A stretch of 64,000 nt of DNA from Pseudomonas sp. SCB32 (GCF_009189165.1 NZ_CP045118.1:3472001-3536000); one strand, 5' to 3'; counted from the stretch's first letter, positions 1 through 11,030 are shown. The notes: generated by a model not told the origin, from the sequence alone. Made by a program: numbers and translations.

Positions 1-325
1 AGACATCCCGGACAGTTTTAGACGATGGACGATCGAGGTGGGCGCGAACCCCGTTGGCCATGGCTGGAAAAAAACGCCAGCCGCAATATCCGACTCCGTG
101 CGTCGGAAATAGCGCGCTCACCCGCACCTGCCGGGGGTTTGCCGGTGCCGGCGGTGGATATCTGGGCGCTGCCGGTTATGCTTTTTTAAGACCTTGCCGC
201 ATCGCAAGGCCGCCTGTTTTCACGCTTCTCGCAATCCGTATGACGATGGCATCAGCCCCAGGGCCTGAGTGCGGCAACGGCAAGAAGGGACTCCGGCCTT
301 TCACAGGAACAAGACGGAGAAGAAC
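1..325. other. Upstream region with no gene seen
   Basis: No convincing coding frame is visible before the MFS gene. The open frames here have no ribosome binding site and no recognisable protein sequence. The stretch presumably carries the promoter of the transporter at 326, but I could not place a -35/-10 pair with confidence. Confidence 0.5.
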
Positions 326-2002
<1,677 letters not shown>

Positions 2003-2301
2003 ATGACGCACCCGCGGGACGTACGAGACTTCGCGCTCGTGCGCCCCGCCCCGCGCATCGGAAGCGCATCCCGGCAACGGAGGCTTCGGTCCGCATTCCC
2101 GCCCGCGGCGACCGGCCGGTGATTGGACAGGGCTTCCATGTGTCACTAGCGTGAAGCATCCAACTCCTCTTGAAAACGTCACGCCCAGGCGTCTCGACGA
2201 CGCCCTGGATTGGCCCACTCCACCCATCTACGCCAGGCGTTGCCGGCACTGCTGAGGTTATCGCCGGCGAACGCCGCATCCATCGACTGAGGAAGGGAAT
2301 C

Positions 2302-5300
2302 ATGGCAAGCCAATGGCCGAGTCAGATCAAGCACGTGGTCGTGCTGATGATGGAGAACCGCTCGTTCGATCACCTGCTGGGGGATTACAAGAGCATCGAC
2401 CCGAACTGCAACGGCGTGGACCGCAAGGCTCCACGCAGCAATGCGCTCACGCTGGCCAGCGGCGGGGCTCCCATCCAGATCACCCAGACTGCGGAGTTGG
2501 CCACGGACTTCAGCCTCTGGGCGCCTCCGCCCTGCGAGAAGCTCGCCCCCGGCACGGACCGCGAGGGCGTCGATCTCGGCCACGAATACGCCGACGTGGT
2601 GAAACAGCTCACCGACGGACAATCCTCGGACCTGGCGGCTCCGGGCATGGGCGGTTTCGCCCAGAACGCCTATGAAAAAGCCAGGAAGGATCTCAAGGTC
2701 CACAAGGTCTACGCGCAATCAATGGCCCAGCGGGCGATGAACTTCGTGCCCTTCGGCGCCGATTCGGCCAGCGACCCCTTGCCGGCCATCCAGGGCCTTG
2801 CCCGGCACTTCACCGTCTGCGACCGCTGGTTCTCCTCGGTGCCCGGCCCCACTTGGCCCAATCGGTTCTTCGCCATGCTCGGCAGCAGCCACGGACGCGT
2901 CACCATGCCCAGCAGCGGCACCCTGCTCGCGGGCATCAAGAGCCTGATCACGCAGTTCGGCGAGGAGAGCATCTTCTCCCTGCTCAAGGCCAACGGGCAC
3001 GACGCGCGCATCTATTCCAACGGCAAGCTTCCCCTTGCCGCCATGATCAAGGAAGGCCTGCGGCACGCCTCCATCGATACCTTCAAAGCGGACGTCATCG
3101 ACGACAACCTGCCAGAGCTGGCCTGGATCGAACCGGGCTATGGGCTGCTGTACGACACCCTCGGGCCGAATGACTCGCATCACCCCTCCGAAGACCTGCG
3201 GATTGGCGACCGCTTCATCGGGGAAGTCTTCAACGCGCTGCTGGAGAATCAGGACGTCTGGGAAAAGACAGTGTTCGTGCTGCTCTACGACGAGCATGGT
3301 GGCTTCTACGACCACGTGGTGCCACCGCAAACCATAGCCCCCGACGACCGGCCGCCGGACGTCACCTGGAGCGGCCAGCTCCCGTTCACCCGCCTGGGCG
3401 TCCGCGTGCCGGCGATCTTGGCCTCGCCGTGGCTGCAGCCGGGACTGTTGAAGTGCAGCGGCGACCTCGACCAGGAGCACTACGACCACACCAGCCTGCT
3501 GGCCTTCCTGTGCGATCACTTCGCGTTGCCTCGAGAGAAACTGGGTGGACGGGTCCAGCAGGCGAAACACTTCGGCAACGCCGATATCTGGAGAAGCGCG
3601 GCGGTGCTCGACAAGTCGTTCCGCCTCGACCCGACCCCGGACCCGGAATGCGCCTACCGCACGAGTACGGAAACGCCCCTGGCCACCAGCATCCGCCAGG
3701 TACTGGACACCGCACTGGCCTACTTCGACGGGCAGAACCTGAAGCAGACCTGGAAGGACAGCGCCGACCAGGTCAGCCAGGTCCTGACCCGTGGCGAACG
3801 CTCGATGGCCAACCCGGACAAGCTGGAGGCCAAGCTGCGGCGCATGCAGGACCTGATACTCAACGCCTCCAGCCCCACCACCGTCCCCAGGACCCTCGGC
3901 ACCAGGGCGGCGCAGCCCACGGCTGAGGCCGCGCGCCTGCGTGTGCTCTGCCTGCATGGGGTCGGCCATGGCGAAGCCAGCCCGGACGAGTGGACCGTCG
4001 AGCCCGGCTGGCAAGCCCAATGGCGCTCCGCGATCAGCAGCAACCTGGCACGCAATGGTCGTGGTATCGCGCCGGAAGACATCGTTTTTCTCCGCTATGA
4101 CGACCTGTTCGGCGAGGGCCCGGACTTCGCCCAGATCGCCCGTGGACTGGCCATGCTGCTGGACGAAACCAGCGACCGTGGGAGCGATGGCACGCGCTCA
4201 TGGGGGGTGCCCGTCGACCAGATGTTGCGCTGGACGGTGGGCATGACGGTGCAATGGCTGGAGGACGCGGAGCTTCGTACCCGGCTCTGCGCCCGGCTGA
4301 TGGACTGCGTGCGCACCCTCCAGCCGCAGATCATCTTCGCCCACAGCCTGGGCAGCCTGATCTGCTACGACGCCTTCCGGCGCGCAGTGGTCAAGCCTGG
4401 CCCGGCGCTGGACACCATCGACGGCCGGGTGTTCGTCAGCTTCGGCTCGCAGATCGCCCATCCGGTGGTCATGCGCGAGGTCTGGGGCGGCCGTGTCATG
4501 CGCCTGCACGACAACGACCGTGGCATCCGCCGCTGGTACAACCTGTACAACCCCAACGATCGCGTCTTCACCCGCCCCATCACCTCGCCGGACTCCGCGC
4601 GCATCGACCTGACCACCGAGTTCGACATTCCCCTGCGCGATGACCTGCTCGACCTCGACCACTCCGGCGCGGCCTACCTGGACGATGACACCAGCCAGAC
4701 CAGCCTGTGGCCACAGCTGGCTCGCGGTACCGTGGCCGATCGCACCCTGGAGATTCCGGCCTTCCTCTCGCGCAGCGGGCAGCGCAAGCGCCGCGCCCTG
4801 GTCGTCGGCATCAACGATTACCCCAACCCGGACATGCGCCTCCATGGCTGTATCAACGACACCTACCTGATCAGCCGCATGCTCCAGGAGAGCGGCTATG
4901 ACGCTGCCGACATCCGCCTGCTGCATGACGCCCGCGCGACCCGCGCCAACTTCGAAGAACGCCTCGAGTGGCTGGTCGAGGGCACCCGCTCCGGGGATGA
5001 GCGCCTCATCTTCTACTCGGGCCACGGCGCCCGTGTGCCGGCCAGCAACGACAGCCGCGAAGCGGACCGCATGGATGAAACCCTGGTGCTGTATGACTTC
5101 GACTGGAACGACACCGCCAGCCACTTCACCGACAAACTCTTCCGCCAGTTCTACAGTCACCTGCCGTTTGCAACGGATGGGCGCGGCGCCAGGCTCAGCG
5201 TGATCTTCGACTGCTGCTACGCCAGCGGCATGACCCGTGGCACCGGGCGCGTTCGCGGCATCACCGCGCCCAGTGACATCCGTCACCGCGCCTTGATGTG

Positions 5301-5763
5301 GGACGAGACCTCGGGCGAATGGGACGAGCGCCCCTATGCCCAAGGCGATGGCAATCGCGACTTCACCCAGTCGACCACCGAGGGGACGCGCCTGCTCCAG
5401 CGCCAGCGCCGCACCCAGGGCACCGCCATCGAGCTGCGCCCCGACGACACCAGGCACCTCCTGCGACAGGGGCGCCTCTACGGGCATAACGGCCCCTACC
5501 TGCCCTTGCTGCTGTTCGCCGCCAGGGAGAATCAGAAGGCCAGCGAATACGAGGCCGGAACCGCCAGCTATGGCGCCTTCACCTATTCGCTGGTCGAGCA
5601 GTTGCGCGGGGCCAGGAACGCCGGCAGCACCCTGAGCTTCGAAGACCTGGTCGCCCGCGTGGGCAATACGCTGGCCGCACGCTCTCCGGGGCAGACACCC
5701 GAACTGGTGGGACCGCGCAATATACGTAACTCGGCCTGCCCATGGCTCAGGCAGGAAGGGTAA
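2302..5763 (+). CDS. Phosphoesterase / serine-hydrolase-like / caspase-like fusion protein
   Basis: This 1153-residue protein appears to hold three enzyme modules. Residues 1 to about 450 match the phospholipase C / acid phosphatase phosphoesterase family: MMENRSFDH near residue 16, DRWFSSVPGPTWPNR from 174, and LYDEHGGFYDH at 328-338. Residues about 545-760 look like an alpha/beta hydrolase, with LHGVGHG around H552 and the elbow FAHSLGS with Ser682. Residues about 830-1140 are a caspase/metacaspase (peptidase C14) domain, with VVGIND near 835, YSGHGAR (His908) and FDCCYASG (Cys972) as the His-Cys dyad. No signal peptide or membrane helix is visible. The ATG at 2302 follows GAGGAAGGG; in-frame codons from 2170 look non-coding. 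Each module is recognisable, but I do not know this three-part arrangement. Function is unknown; lipid attack gated by proteolysis, in defence, toxicity or signalling, is only an inference. Confidence 0.85.
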   Translation: MASQWPSQIKHVVVLMMENRSFDHLLGDYKSIDPNCNGVDRKAPRSNALTLASGGAPIQITQTAELATDFSLWAPPPCEKLAPGTDREGVDLGHEYADVVKQLTDGQSSDLAAPGMGGFAQNAYEKARKDLKVHKVYAQSMAQRAMNFVPFGADSASDPLPAIQGLARHFTVCDRWFSSVPGPTWPNRFFAMLGSSHGRVTMPSSGTLLAGIKSLITQFGEESIFSLLKANGHDARIYSNGKLPLAAMIKEGLRHASIDTFKADVIDDNLPELAWIEPGYGLLYDTLGPNDSHHPSEDLRIGDRFIGEVFNALLENQDVWEKTVFVLLYDEHGGFYDHVVPPQTIAPDDRPPDVTWSGQLPFTRLGVRVPAILASPWLQPGLLKCSGDLDQEHYDHTSLLAFLCDHFALPREKLGGRVQQAKHFGNADIWRSAAVLDKSFRLDPTPDPECAYRTSTETPLATSIRQVLDTALAYFDGQNLKQTWKDSADQVSQVLTRGERSMANPDKLEAKLRRMQDLILNASSPTTVPRTLGTRAAQPTAEAARLRVLCLHGVGHGEASPDEWTVEPGWQAQWRSAISSNLARNGRGIAPEDIVFLRYDDLFGEGPDFAQIARGLAMLLDETSDRGSDGTRSWGVPVDQMLRWTVGMTVQWLEDAELRTRLCARLMDCVRTLQPQIIFAHSLGSLICYDAFRRAVVKPGPALDTIDGRVFVSFGSQIAHPVVMREVWGGRVMRLHDNDRGIRRWYNLYNPNDRVFTRPITSPDSARIDLTTEFDIPLRDDLLDLDHSGAAYLDDDTSQTSLWPQLARGTVADRTLEIPAFLSRSGQRKRRALVVGINDYPNPDMRLHGCINDTYLISRMLQESGYDAADIRLLHDARATRANFEERLEWLVEGTRSGDERLIFYSGHGARVPASNDSREADRMDETLVLYDFDWNDTASHFTDKLFRQFYSHLPFATDGRGARLSVIFDCCYASGMTRGTGRVRGITAPSDIRHRALMWDETSGEWDERPYAQGDGNRDFTQSTTEGTRLLQRQRRTQGTAIELRPDDTRHLLRQGRLYGHNGPYLPLLLFAARENQKASEYEAGTASYGAFTYSLVEQLRGARNAGSTLSFEDLVARVGNTLAARSPGQTPELVGPRNIRNSACPWLRQEG

Positions 5764-5817
5764 AGAACCCGCTGCGCGTGCGGCGACCCGCGTCCCCATG
5801 AACCGGCCCCGCCGTCT

Positions 5818-5848
5818 CACTCGCTGTCGCAATGTGCGACAGCGAGTG
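5818..5848 (+). promoter_or_regulatory. 13-bp perfect palindrome, candidate activator site (or terminator stem)
   Basis: CACTCGCTGTCGC at 5818-5830 is followed after 5 bases by its exact reverse complement at 5836-5848. The core TGTCGC-N5-GCGACA looks like an enhancer site for a sigma-54 activator. Its centre lies about 85 bp before the -24 element at 5917, the usual distance. No T-run follows, which argues against an intrinsic terminator for the preceding gene, although that remains possible. Confidence 0.5.
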
Positions 5849-5916
5849 CTTCCTCCACCGCCGAAAAATAAGAACAAATCCTTTAAATTCAATTAGTTGA
5901 ATTACACATTCAGCAT

Positions 5917-5932
5917 TGGCACAGCCGTTGCG
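5917..5932 (+). promoter_or_regulatory. Sigma-54 promoter (-24/-12) for the aldehyde dehydrogenase gene
   Basis: TGGCACAGCCGTTGCG matches the TGGCAC-N5-TTGC consensus exactly, including the GG-to-GC spacing. It ends 48 bases before the ATG at 5981. A further 7-bp inverted repeat, AATTCAA-TTAG-TTGAATT at 5886-5903, lies just upstream. Confidence 0.8.
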
Positions 5933-5980
5933 ATGCCCAACCTCAACGTTCCATGAACAGACCAACAAGAGGCAATCGCA

Positions 5981-7474
5981 ATGCTCGCTTCCCTGCCCAT
6001 CAAGCCCGAATCCCGCGCCTTCCTGCAGCGCGCGCCGAAAATGCTGATCGGCGCCGACTGGACCTCCGCCAGCGACGGCGCCCTGATGGACCTGCGCAAC
6101 CCCGCCACCGGTGAGGTGCTCTGCCAGGTCCCGGCCGGCACCGCCGCCGACGTCGACCGCGCCGTGCGCGCCGCGCGCCAGGCCTTCGATGATTCGGCCT
6201 GGAGCCGCACCCGTCCGCGCGAACGGCAGAACCTGCTGTGGAAACTCGCCGACCTGATGGAACGCGACGCCGACCTGCTGGCCGAGCTGGAATGCCTGAA
6301 CAACGGCAAGAGCGCGGCCGTCGCCCGCGTGATGGATGTGCAGCTGGCGATCGACTTCCTGCGCTACATGGCCGGCTACGCCACCAAGATCGAAGGCACC
6401 ACCGTCGACGTGTCCATGCCGCTGATGCCCGAAGGCGACTTCCACGGCTACATCCGCCGCGAGGCCGTCGGCGTGGTAGGCGCCATCGTCGCCTGGAACT
6501 TCCCGCTGCTGCTGGCCTGCTGGAAACTCGGCCCGGCGCTGGCCACCGGCTGCAGTGTGGTCCTGAAACCCGCTGACGAAACCCCGCTGTCCGCCCTGAA
6601 ACTCGCCGAGCTGGTGCTCGAAGCCGGCTACCCGGCGGGCGTGTTCAACGTCGTCACCGGCACCGGCATCACCGCCGGCGCCGCCCTCTCCCACCACCCG
6701 CTGGTGGACAAGCTGACCTTCACCGGCTCGACCCCGGTCGGCAAGCAGATCGGCAAGGCGGCCATGGACAACATGACCCGCGTGACCCTGGAGCTGGGCG
6801 GCAAGTCGCCGACCATCGTCATGGCCGACGCCGACCTCGCCACCGCCGCCGCTGGCGCCGCCCAGGCGATCTTCTTCAACCAGGGCCAGGTCTGCTGCGC
6901 CGGCTCGCGCCTCTACGTGCAGCGCAAGCACTTCGACAACGTGGTGGCCGACATCGCCGGCATCGCCAACGGCATGAAGCTGGGCAACGGCCTGGACCCG
7001 AGCATCGACATGGGCCCGCTGATCTCCGCCAAGCAGCAGAAGCGTGTGTTCGACTACATCGAACTGGGCCGCGACAAGGGCGCCACCATCGCCTGCGGCG
7101 GCGAGCAGTTCGGCCCTGGCTACTTCGTCAAACCCACGGTGATCGTCGACGTCGACCAGAAGAACCCGCTGGTGCAGGAAGAAATCTTCGGGCCGGTGCT
7201 GGTGGCCATGCCCTTCGACGACATCGACGACGCCCTGCGCCTGGCCAACGACAGCCCCTACGGTCTGGGCGCCAGCATCTGGTCCAACGACCTGTCGGCG
7301 GTGCACCGCATGGTGCCGCGCATCAAGTCCGGCTCGGTGTGGGTCAACTGCCACAGCGCGCTGGACCCGGCGCTACCCTTCGGCGGCTACAAGATGTCGG
7401 GCCTGGGCCGTGAAATGGGCGCCGCCGCCATCGAGCATTACACCGAGCTGAAATCGGTGCTGATCCGCCTGTAA
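5981..7474 (+). CDS. Aldehyde dehydrogenase, phenylacetaldehyde dehydrogenase-like
   Basis: This 497-residue NAD(P)-dependent aldehyde dehydrogenase is full length for the class. Catalytic Cys305 sits in GQVCCAG and the general base Glu271 in LELGGKSP; the Rossmann signature FTGSTPVGKQIG is present. By overall pattern it is closest to the FeaB/PeaE phenylacetaldehyde dehydrogenases, which turn phenylacetaldehyde from phenylethylamine into phenylacetate; this specificity is an inference. It has its own sigma-54 promoter and a strong terminator at 7525-7559, so it is probably transcribed alone. The nearest AcoR-type sigma-54 activator in the window is at 28593-30491, in a cluster resembling amine dehydrogenase maturation genes, which would fit an amine-to-aldehyde-to-acid route. 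A general or acetaldehyde-type dehydrogenase is the alternative. Confidence 0.85.
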   Translation: MLASLPIKPESRAFLQRAPKMLIGADWTSASDGALMDLRNPATGEVLCQVPAGTAADVDRAVRAARQAFDDSAWSRTRPRERQNLLWKLADLMERDADLLAELECLNNGKSAAVARVMDVQLAIDFLRYMAGYATKIEGTTVDVSMPLMPEGDFHGYIRREAVGVVGAIVAWNFPLLLACWKLGPALATGCSVVLKPADETPLSALKLAELVLEAGYPAGVFNVVTGTGITAGAALSHHPLVDKLTFTGSTPVGKQIGKAAMDNMTRVTLELGGKSPTIVMADADLATAAAGAAQAIFFNQGQVCCAGSRLYVQRKHFDNVVADIAGIANGMKLGNGLDPSIDMGPLISAKQQKRVFDYIELGRDKGATIACGGEQFGPGYFVKPTVIVDVDQKNPLVQEEIFGPVLVAMPFDDIDDALRLANDSPYGLGASIWSNDLSAVHRMVPRIKSGSVWVNCHSALDPALPFGGYKMSGLGREMGAAAIEHYTELKSVLIRL

Positions 7475-7524
7475 GACCCTGTCGTCTACCTCGACCGGAG
7501 ATCCCTTGCTCCGGTCTCTCGCAT

Positions 7525-7559
7525 CCCCCGGTTGCCACAGTGGCCGGGGGATTTTTTTT
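7525..7559 (+). terminator. Intrinsic terminator after the aldehyde dehydrogenase gene
   Basis: A CCCCCGG / CCGGGGG stem (7525-7531 and 7544-7550), extended inside by CCA/TGG, is followed by a run of eight T residues. It lies about 50 bases after the stop codon. Confidence 0.9.
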
Positions 7560-7877
7560 GGCCGCTCGTTGTGCAGCAGGACCTGCATTTAGCGACACCG
7601 CCAAAACCGCCATCCAGCGCAAAAGCCGCGTTGCAGAGCTGCCCATAGCCACCACCCAGCAATGCATCATGTCGCTTTTGGCCATGCCCGTGGCGATCCT
7701 GAACAACCAGCAGGACACCCATCTGGCATAGCTTGAGCCCCGCGTGATGCTGGTTGTCCTGCGCGTCATTCCCGAGCCCCCAATCGACCCGCCAGGAACG
7801 GGATCGCCGGCTTCGTGGAACCCGCACCCGCCCGTGCCACCGCGCCATCCATAACAATTTCAATAAAAGGCCGACAG
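7560..7877. other. Intergenic region before the permease gene
   Basis: No gene is visible. An inverted repeat, CAACCAGC at 7704-7711 and GCTGGTTG at 7749-7756, flanks a stretch that could hold the permease promoter. The small open frame here lacks a ribosome binding site and a protein-like composition. Confidence 0.4.
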
Positions 7878-9305
7878 ATGAGTGCACCTAGTGCGAAAGG
7901 CGCCAATGGCGATCTGGTGCAGGGTTTCAAACCCCGCCACGTAACCATGCTTTCCATTGCGGGAATCATCGGCGCAGGGTTGTTCGTGGGCTCCGGTCAC
8001 GCGATTGCCGCCGCCGGACCCGCCGCCATAGTGGCCTACGCCCTCTCCGGGCTGCTGGTGGTACTGGTGATGCGCATGCTGGGGGAAATGGCCGTGGCCA
8101 GCCCCGACACCGGTTCCTTCTCCGCTTACGCAGGCCTCGCCATCGGCCGCTGGGCCGGCTTCACCATCGGCTGGCTGTACTGGTGGTTCTGGGTACTGGT
8201 CATCCCCATCGAGGCCATCGCCGCCGGGGTGATCCTCAACACCTGGTTCCCGCAGGTCGAGACCTGGGTCTTCGCCCTGTCGATGACGCTCCTGCTGACC
8301 ATCACCAACCTGTTCAGCGTCGCCAAGTACGGCGAGTTCGAATTCTGGTTCGCCATGCTCAAGGTCGCCGCCATCGTGCTGTTCATCGGCCTGGGCGCGG
8401 CAGCCCTGCTCGGCCTGCTGCCGGGCCACCCGGTGAGCGGCCTGCAGAGACTGATGGGCGAACACGGCGGCTTCGCGCCCAACGGCTGGACGGCGATCTT
8501 CAGCGCGCTGATCACCACCCTGTTCAGCTTCATCGGCACCGAGGCGGTGACCATCGCCGCCGCCGAATCCAGCGACCCCAGCCGCAACATCGCCAAGGCC
8601 ACCCGCTCGGTGATCTGGCGCATCAGCGTGTTCTACCTGCTGTCGATCCTGGTGATCATCTCCGTGGTGCCCTGGGATGACCCGCGCCTCGTCGAGCTGG
8701 GCTCCTACCAGCGTGCCCTGGAGCTGATGAACATCCCCCACGCCAAGCTGATGATGGACCTGGTGGTGCTGGTCGCGGTCGCCAGCTGCCTGAACTCCTC
8801 GGTCTACATCGCCTCGCGGATGATCTACTCGCTGAGCCGCCGCAATGACGCGCCGGCCTTCATCCAGCGCACCTCGGCGGCCGGCGTGCCGCGCGCGGCG
8901 GTGATCGCCAGCACCCTGATCGGCATGGGCACCACCCTGCTGAACTTCTTCGCCCCGGGCCGCCTGTTCGACTTCCTGCTGGCCAGCTCCGGCTCCATCG
9001 CCCTGATCGTCTACCTCGCCATCGCCGTGTCGCAGCTGCGCATGCGCGGCATCCTGCGTCGGCGCGGCCAGGTGCCGGTGTTCCGCATGTGGCTGTTCCC
9101 CTGGCTGACCTGGCTGGTGATCGGCATCATCAGCTTCATCCTCACGGTGATGTTCATCATGCCCTCGCACCGCGTGGAGGTCGGCTCGACCCTGGCGCTG
9201 ACGGTGGTGATCATCCTCCTGAGCCAGACCAGCCGGCGCACGGCCCGCCACGGCGAGCGCGAAACCGCGCTCGGCCAGCGCGCCCCGACCGGCGCGGGCG
9301 GCTGA
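7878..9305 (+). CDS. Amino acid permease, GabP-like (APC superfamily)
   Basis: This 475-residue inner-membrane amino acid:H+ symporter has about 12 hydrophobic helices. The first carries the APC signature MLSIAGIIGAGLFVGSG, followed by RMLGEMAVASPDTGSFS, typical of the AAT subfamily that includes the gamma-aminobutyrate permease GabP. The ATG at 7878 follows AAAAGG; an in-frame upstream start at 7815 is less likely. The likely substrate is GABA or a related amino acid, inferred from overall resemblance. It sits between an aldehyde dehydrogenase and a GlxA-type regulator on the same strand, consistent with amine or amino acid use. The regulator starts 50 bases after its stop. Confidence 0.85.
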   Translation: MSAPSAKGANGDLVQGFKPRHVTMLSIAGIIGAGLFVGSGHAIAAAGPAAIVAYALSGLLVVLVMRMLGEMAVASPDTGSFSAYAGLAIGRWAGFTIGWLYWWFWVLVIPIEAIAAGVILNTWFPQVETWVFALSMTLLLTITNLFSVAKYGEFEFWFAMLKVAAIVLFIGLGAAALLGLLPGHPVSGLQRLMGEHGGFAPNGWTAIFSALITTLFSFIGTEAVTIAAAESSDPSRNIAKATRSVIWRISVFYLLSILVIISVVPWDDPRLVELGSYQRALELMNIPHAKLMMDLVVLVAVASCLNSSVYIASRMIYSLSRRNDAPAFIQRTSAAGVPRAAVIASTLIGMGTTLLNFFAPGRLFDFLLASSGSIALIVYLAIAVSQLRMRGILRRRGQVPVFRMWLFPWLTWLVIGIISFILTVMFIMPSHRVEVGSTLALTVVIILLSQTSRRTARHGERETALGQRAPTGAGG

Positions 9306-9354
9306 TCCGGGCATGACGCGCCGCTGCGGCGGCATCTGACGAGCGAGGTGGCGA

Positions 9355-10383
9355 TTGGTCGAACGGCGGCAATTCAGTGGTGCCATGCAGGGACGCAACC
9401 TGCGCTTCATTGCCGAACAGCAGAAAGAGCCCACTCGCCAGGCGCGGGTGGGCTTTCTGCTGCTCGAGCACTTTTCCCTGCCGGCTTTCACCCAGGCGCT
9501 GGATACCCTCGTCACCGCCAACCTGATCCGCGCCGAGACCTTCGCCACCCAGACCTTCAGCCTCGACGGCGAGTCGGTCACCAGCGACCTCGGCCTAGTC
9601 ATCTGCCCCAGCGCGGCGCTGTCCTCGGCGCAACTCGCCGAACTTGACCTGCTGGTGGTCTGCGGCGGCCTGCGCACACCGCTGCGCGCAACGCTCGAGC
9701 TGACCCGCCTGCTGCAGATCGCCGCCGACAAGGGCATCAGCCTGGCCGGCCTGTGGAACGGCGCCTGGTTCCTCGGTCAGGCCGGGCTGCTGGACGGCTA
9801 CCGCTGCGCCATCCACCCCGAACACCGCGCAGCCCTGGCGGAGATCGCCCGGCACAGCGAAGTCACCAGCGAGAGCTACCAGCTCGACCGCAACCGCCTG
9901 ACCGCCGCCAGCCCAACCGGCGCCTTCAACCTGGTGCTGGAGTGGATCAACGCACGCCACGGCCGCGAACTGGTGGACGCCATCGTCGATATCCTCGCCT
10001 TCGAGGAATCGCGCTTCCGCCGCACCCGCCCAGCGTTGCACGAGAAGTTCAGCGAGCCGCTGCGCGAGGCGATCAACCTGATGAGCGCGAACATCGAAGA
10101 GCCGCTGAGCCAGGACCAGCTGTCGCAGTACGTCGGCCGCTCCAAGCGGCAGATCGAACGGTTGTTCCAGGAGCAGCTGGGGACTACCCCGGTGCGCTAC
10201 TACCTCGAACTGCGCATCACCGAGAGCCGGCGCCTGTTGCAGCATTCCACCCTGCCGATGTACGAGGTGGCGCTGGCCTGCGGCTTCGTCTCGCCCAGCC
10301 ATTTCAGCAAGTGCTACACCTCGTTCTACGGTTACTCGCCGTCCAAGGAAGTGCGCTACGGCAATGTGAAGTCGGGCAAGTGA
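9355..10383 (+). CDS. GlxA-type transcriptional regulator (DJ-1/PfpI domain plus AraC HTH)
   Basis: This is a 342-residue DNA-binding regulator. Residues about 30-200 form a class I glutamine-amidotransferase-like (DJ-1/PfpI) sensor domain with no evident nucleophilic cysteine; the usual position reads LAGLWNGAWFLG. Residues about 230-335 form the AraC helix-turn-helix pair, with LSQDQLSQYVGRSKRQIERLF and the second-helix signature YEVALACGFVSPSHFSKCY. I take the TTG at 9355 because GAGGTGG lies 5-6 bases before it; the ATG at 9385 is the alternative. The family includes ArgR and carnitine/choline regulators, so an amino acid or amine ligand is plausible. The last 11 codons are the first part of a tandem array that continues downstream. 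Confidence 0.85.
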   Translation: MVERRQFSGAMQGRNLRFIAEQQKEPTRQARVGFLLLEHFSLPAFTQALDTLVTANLIRAETFATQTFSLDGESVTSDLGLVICPSAALSSAQLAELDLLVVCGGLRTPLRATLELTRLLQIAADKGISLAGLWNGAWFLGQAGLLDGYRCAIHPEHRAALAEIARHSEVTSESYQLDRNRLTAASPTGAFNLVLEWINARHGRELVDAIVDILAFEESRFRRTRPALHEKFSEPLREAINLMSANIEEPLSQDQLSQYVGRSKRQIERLFQEQLGTTPVRYYLELRITESRRLLQHSTLPMYEVALACGFVSPSHFSKCYTSFYGYSPSKEVRYGNVKSGK

Positions 10384-11007
10384 CATCCCTCTCCAACGCG
10401 CGCGAGGCCCTTGCAGGTCCGTAGGATGGCGTAGAGCGAAGCGAAACCCATCGACCCGGAGCACCGACAGCATGGGTATCGCTTCGCTCCACCCATCCTA
10501 CGAAGCATGTGCGCTACGGCAATGTGAAGTCGGGCAAGTGACATCCCTCTTCAACGCGCGCGAGGCCCTTGCAGGTCCGTAGGATGGCGTAGAGCGAAGC
10601 GAAACCCATCGACCCGGAGCACCGACAGCATGGGTATCGCTTCGCTCCACCCATCCTACGAAGCATGTGCGCTACGGCAATGTGAAGTCGGGCAAGTGAC
10701 ATCCCTCTTCAACGCGCGCGAGGCCCTTGCAGGTCCGTAGGATGGCGTAGAGCGAAGCGAAACCCATCGACCCGGAGCACCGACAGCATGGGTATCGCTT
10801 CGCTCCACCCATCCTACGAAGCATGTGCGCTACGGCAATGTGAAGTCGGGCAAGTGACATCCCTCTCCAACGCGCGCGAGGCCCTTGCAGGTCCGTAGGA
10901 TGGCGTAGAGCGAAGCGAAACCCATCGACCCGGAGCACCGACAGCATGGGTATCGCTTCGCTCCACCCATCCTACGAAGCTACGGCAATGTGAAGTCGGC
11001 GAAGTGA
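10351..11007 (+). repeat. 158-bp tandem array that includes the end of the regulator gene
   Basis: Units start at 10351, 10509, 10667 and 10825, exactly 158 bp apart. Each carries the last 11 codons and stop of the regulator, a short spacer, and a GTAGGATGG...CCATCCTAC palindrome (10421-10501 in the first). The fourth unit lacks about 8 bases at its end and runs into a partial fifth copy ending at 11007. Units are nearly identical, with a C/T change in CTCTCCAACG, so the amplification looks recent. Confidence 0.95.
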
Positions 11008-11030
11008 GCCCCTCCGGACTGCGCGCTTTT

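Noticed and set aside
7540..7731. 63-codon frame between the aldehyde dehydrogenase and the permease
   Set aside because: It starts inside the terminator and has no ribosome binding site.
10356..10947. Repeated 62-codon minus-strand frames in the tandem array, with a CRISPR-like regular period
   Set aside because: The frames are identical because the DNA is repeated, and the 158-bp units have no variable spacers. This is a tandem duplication, neither genes nor a CRISPR array.
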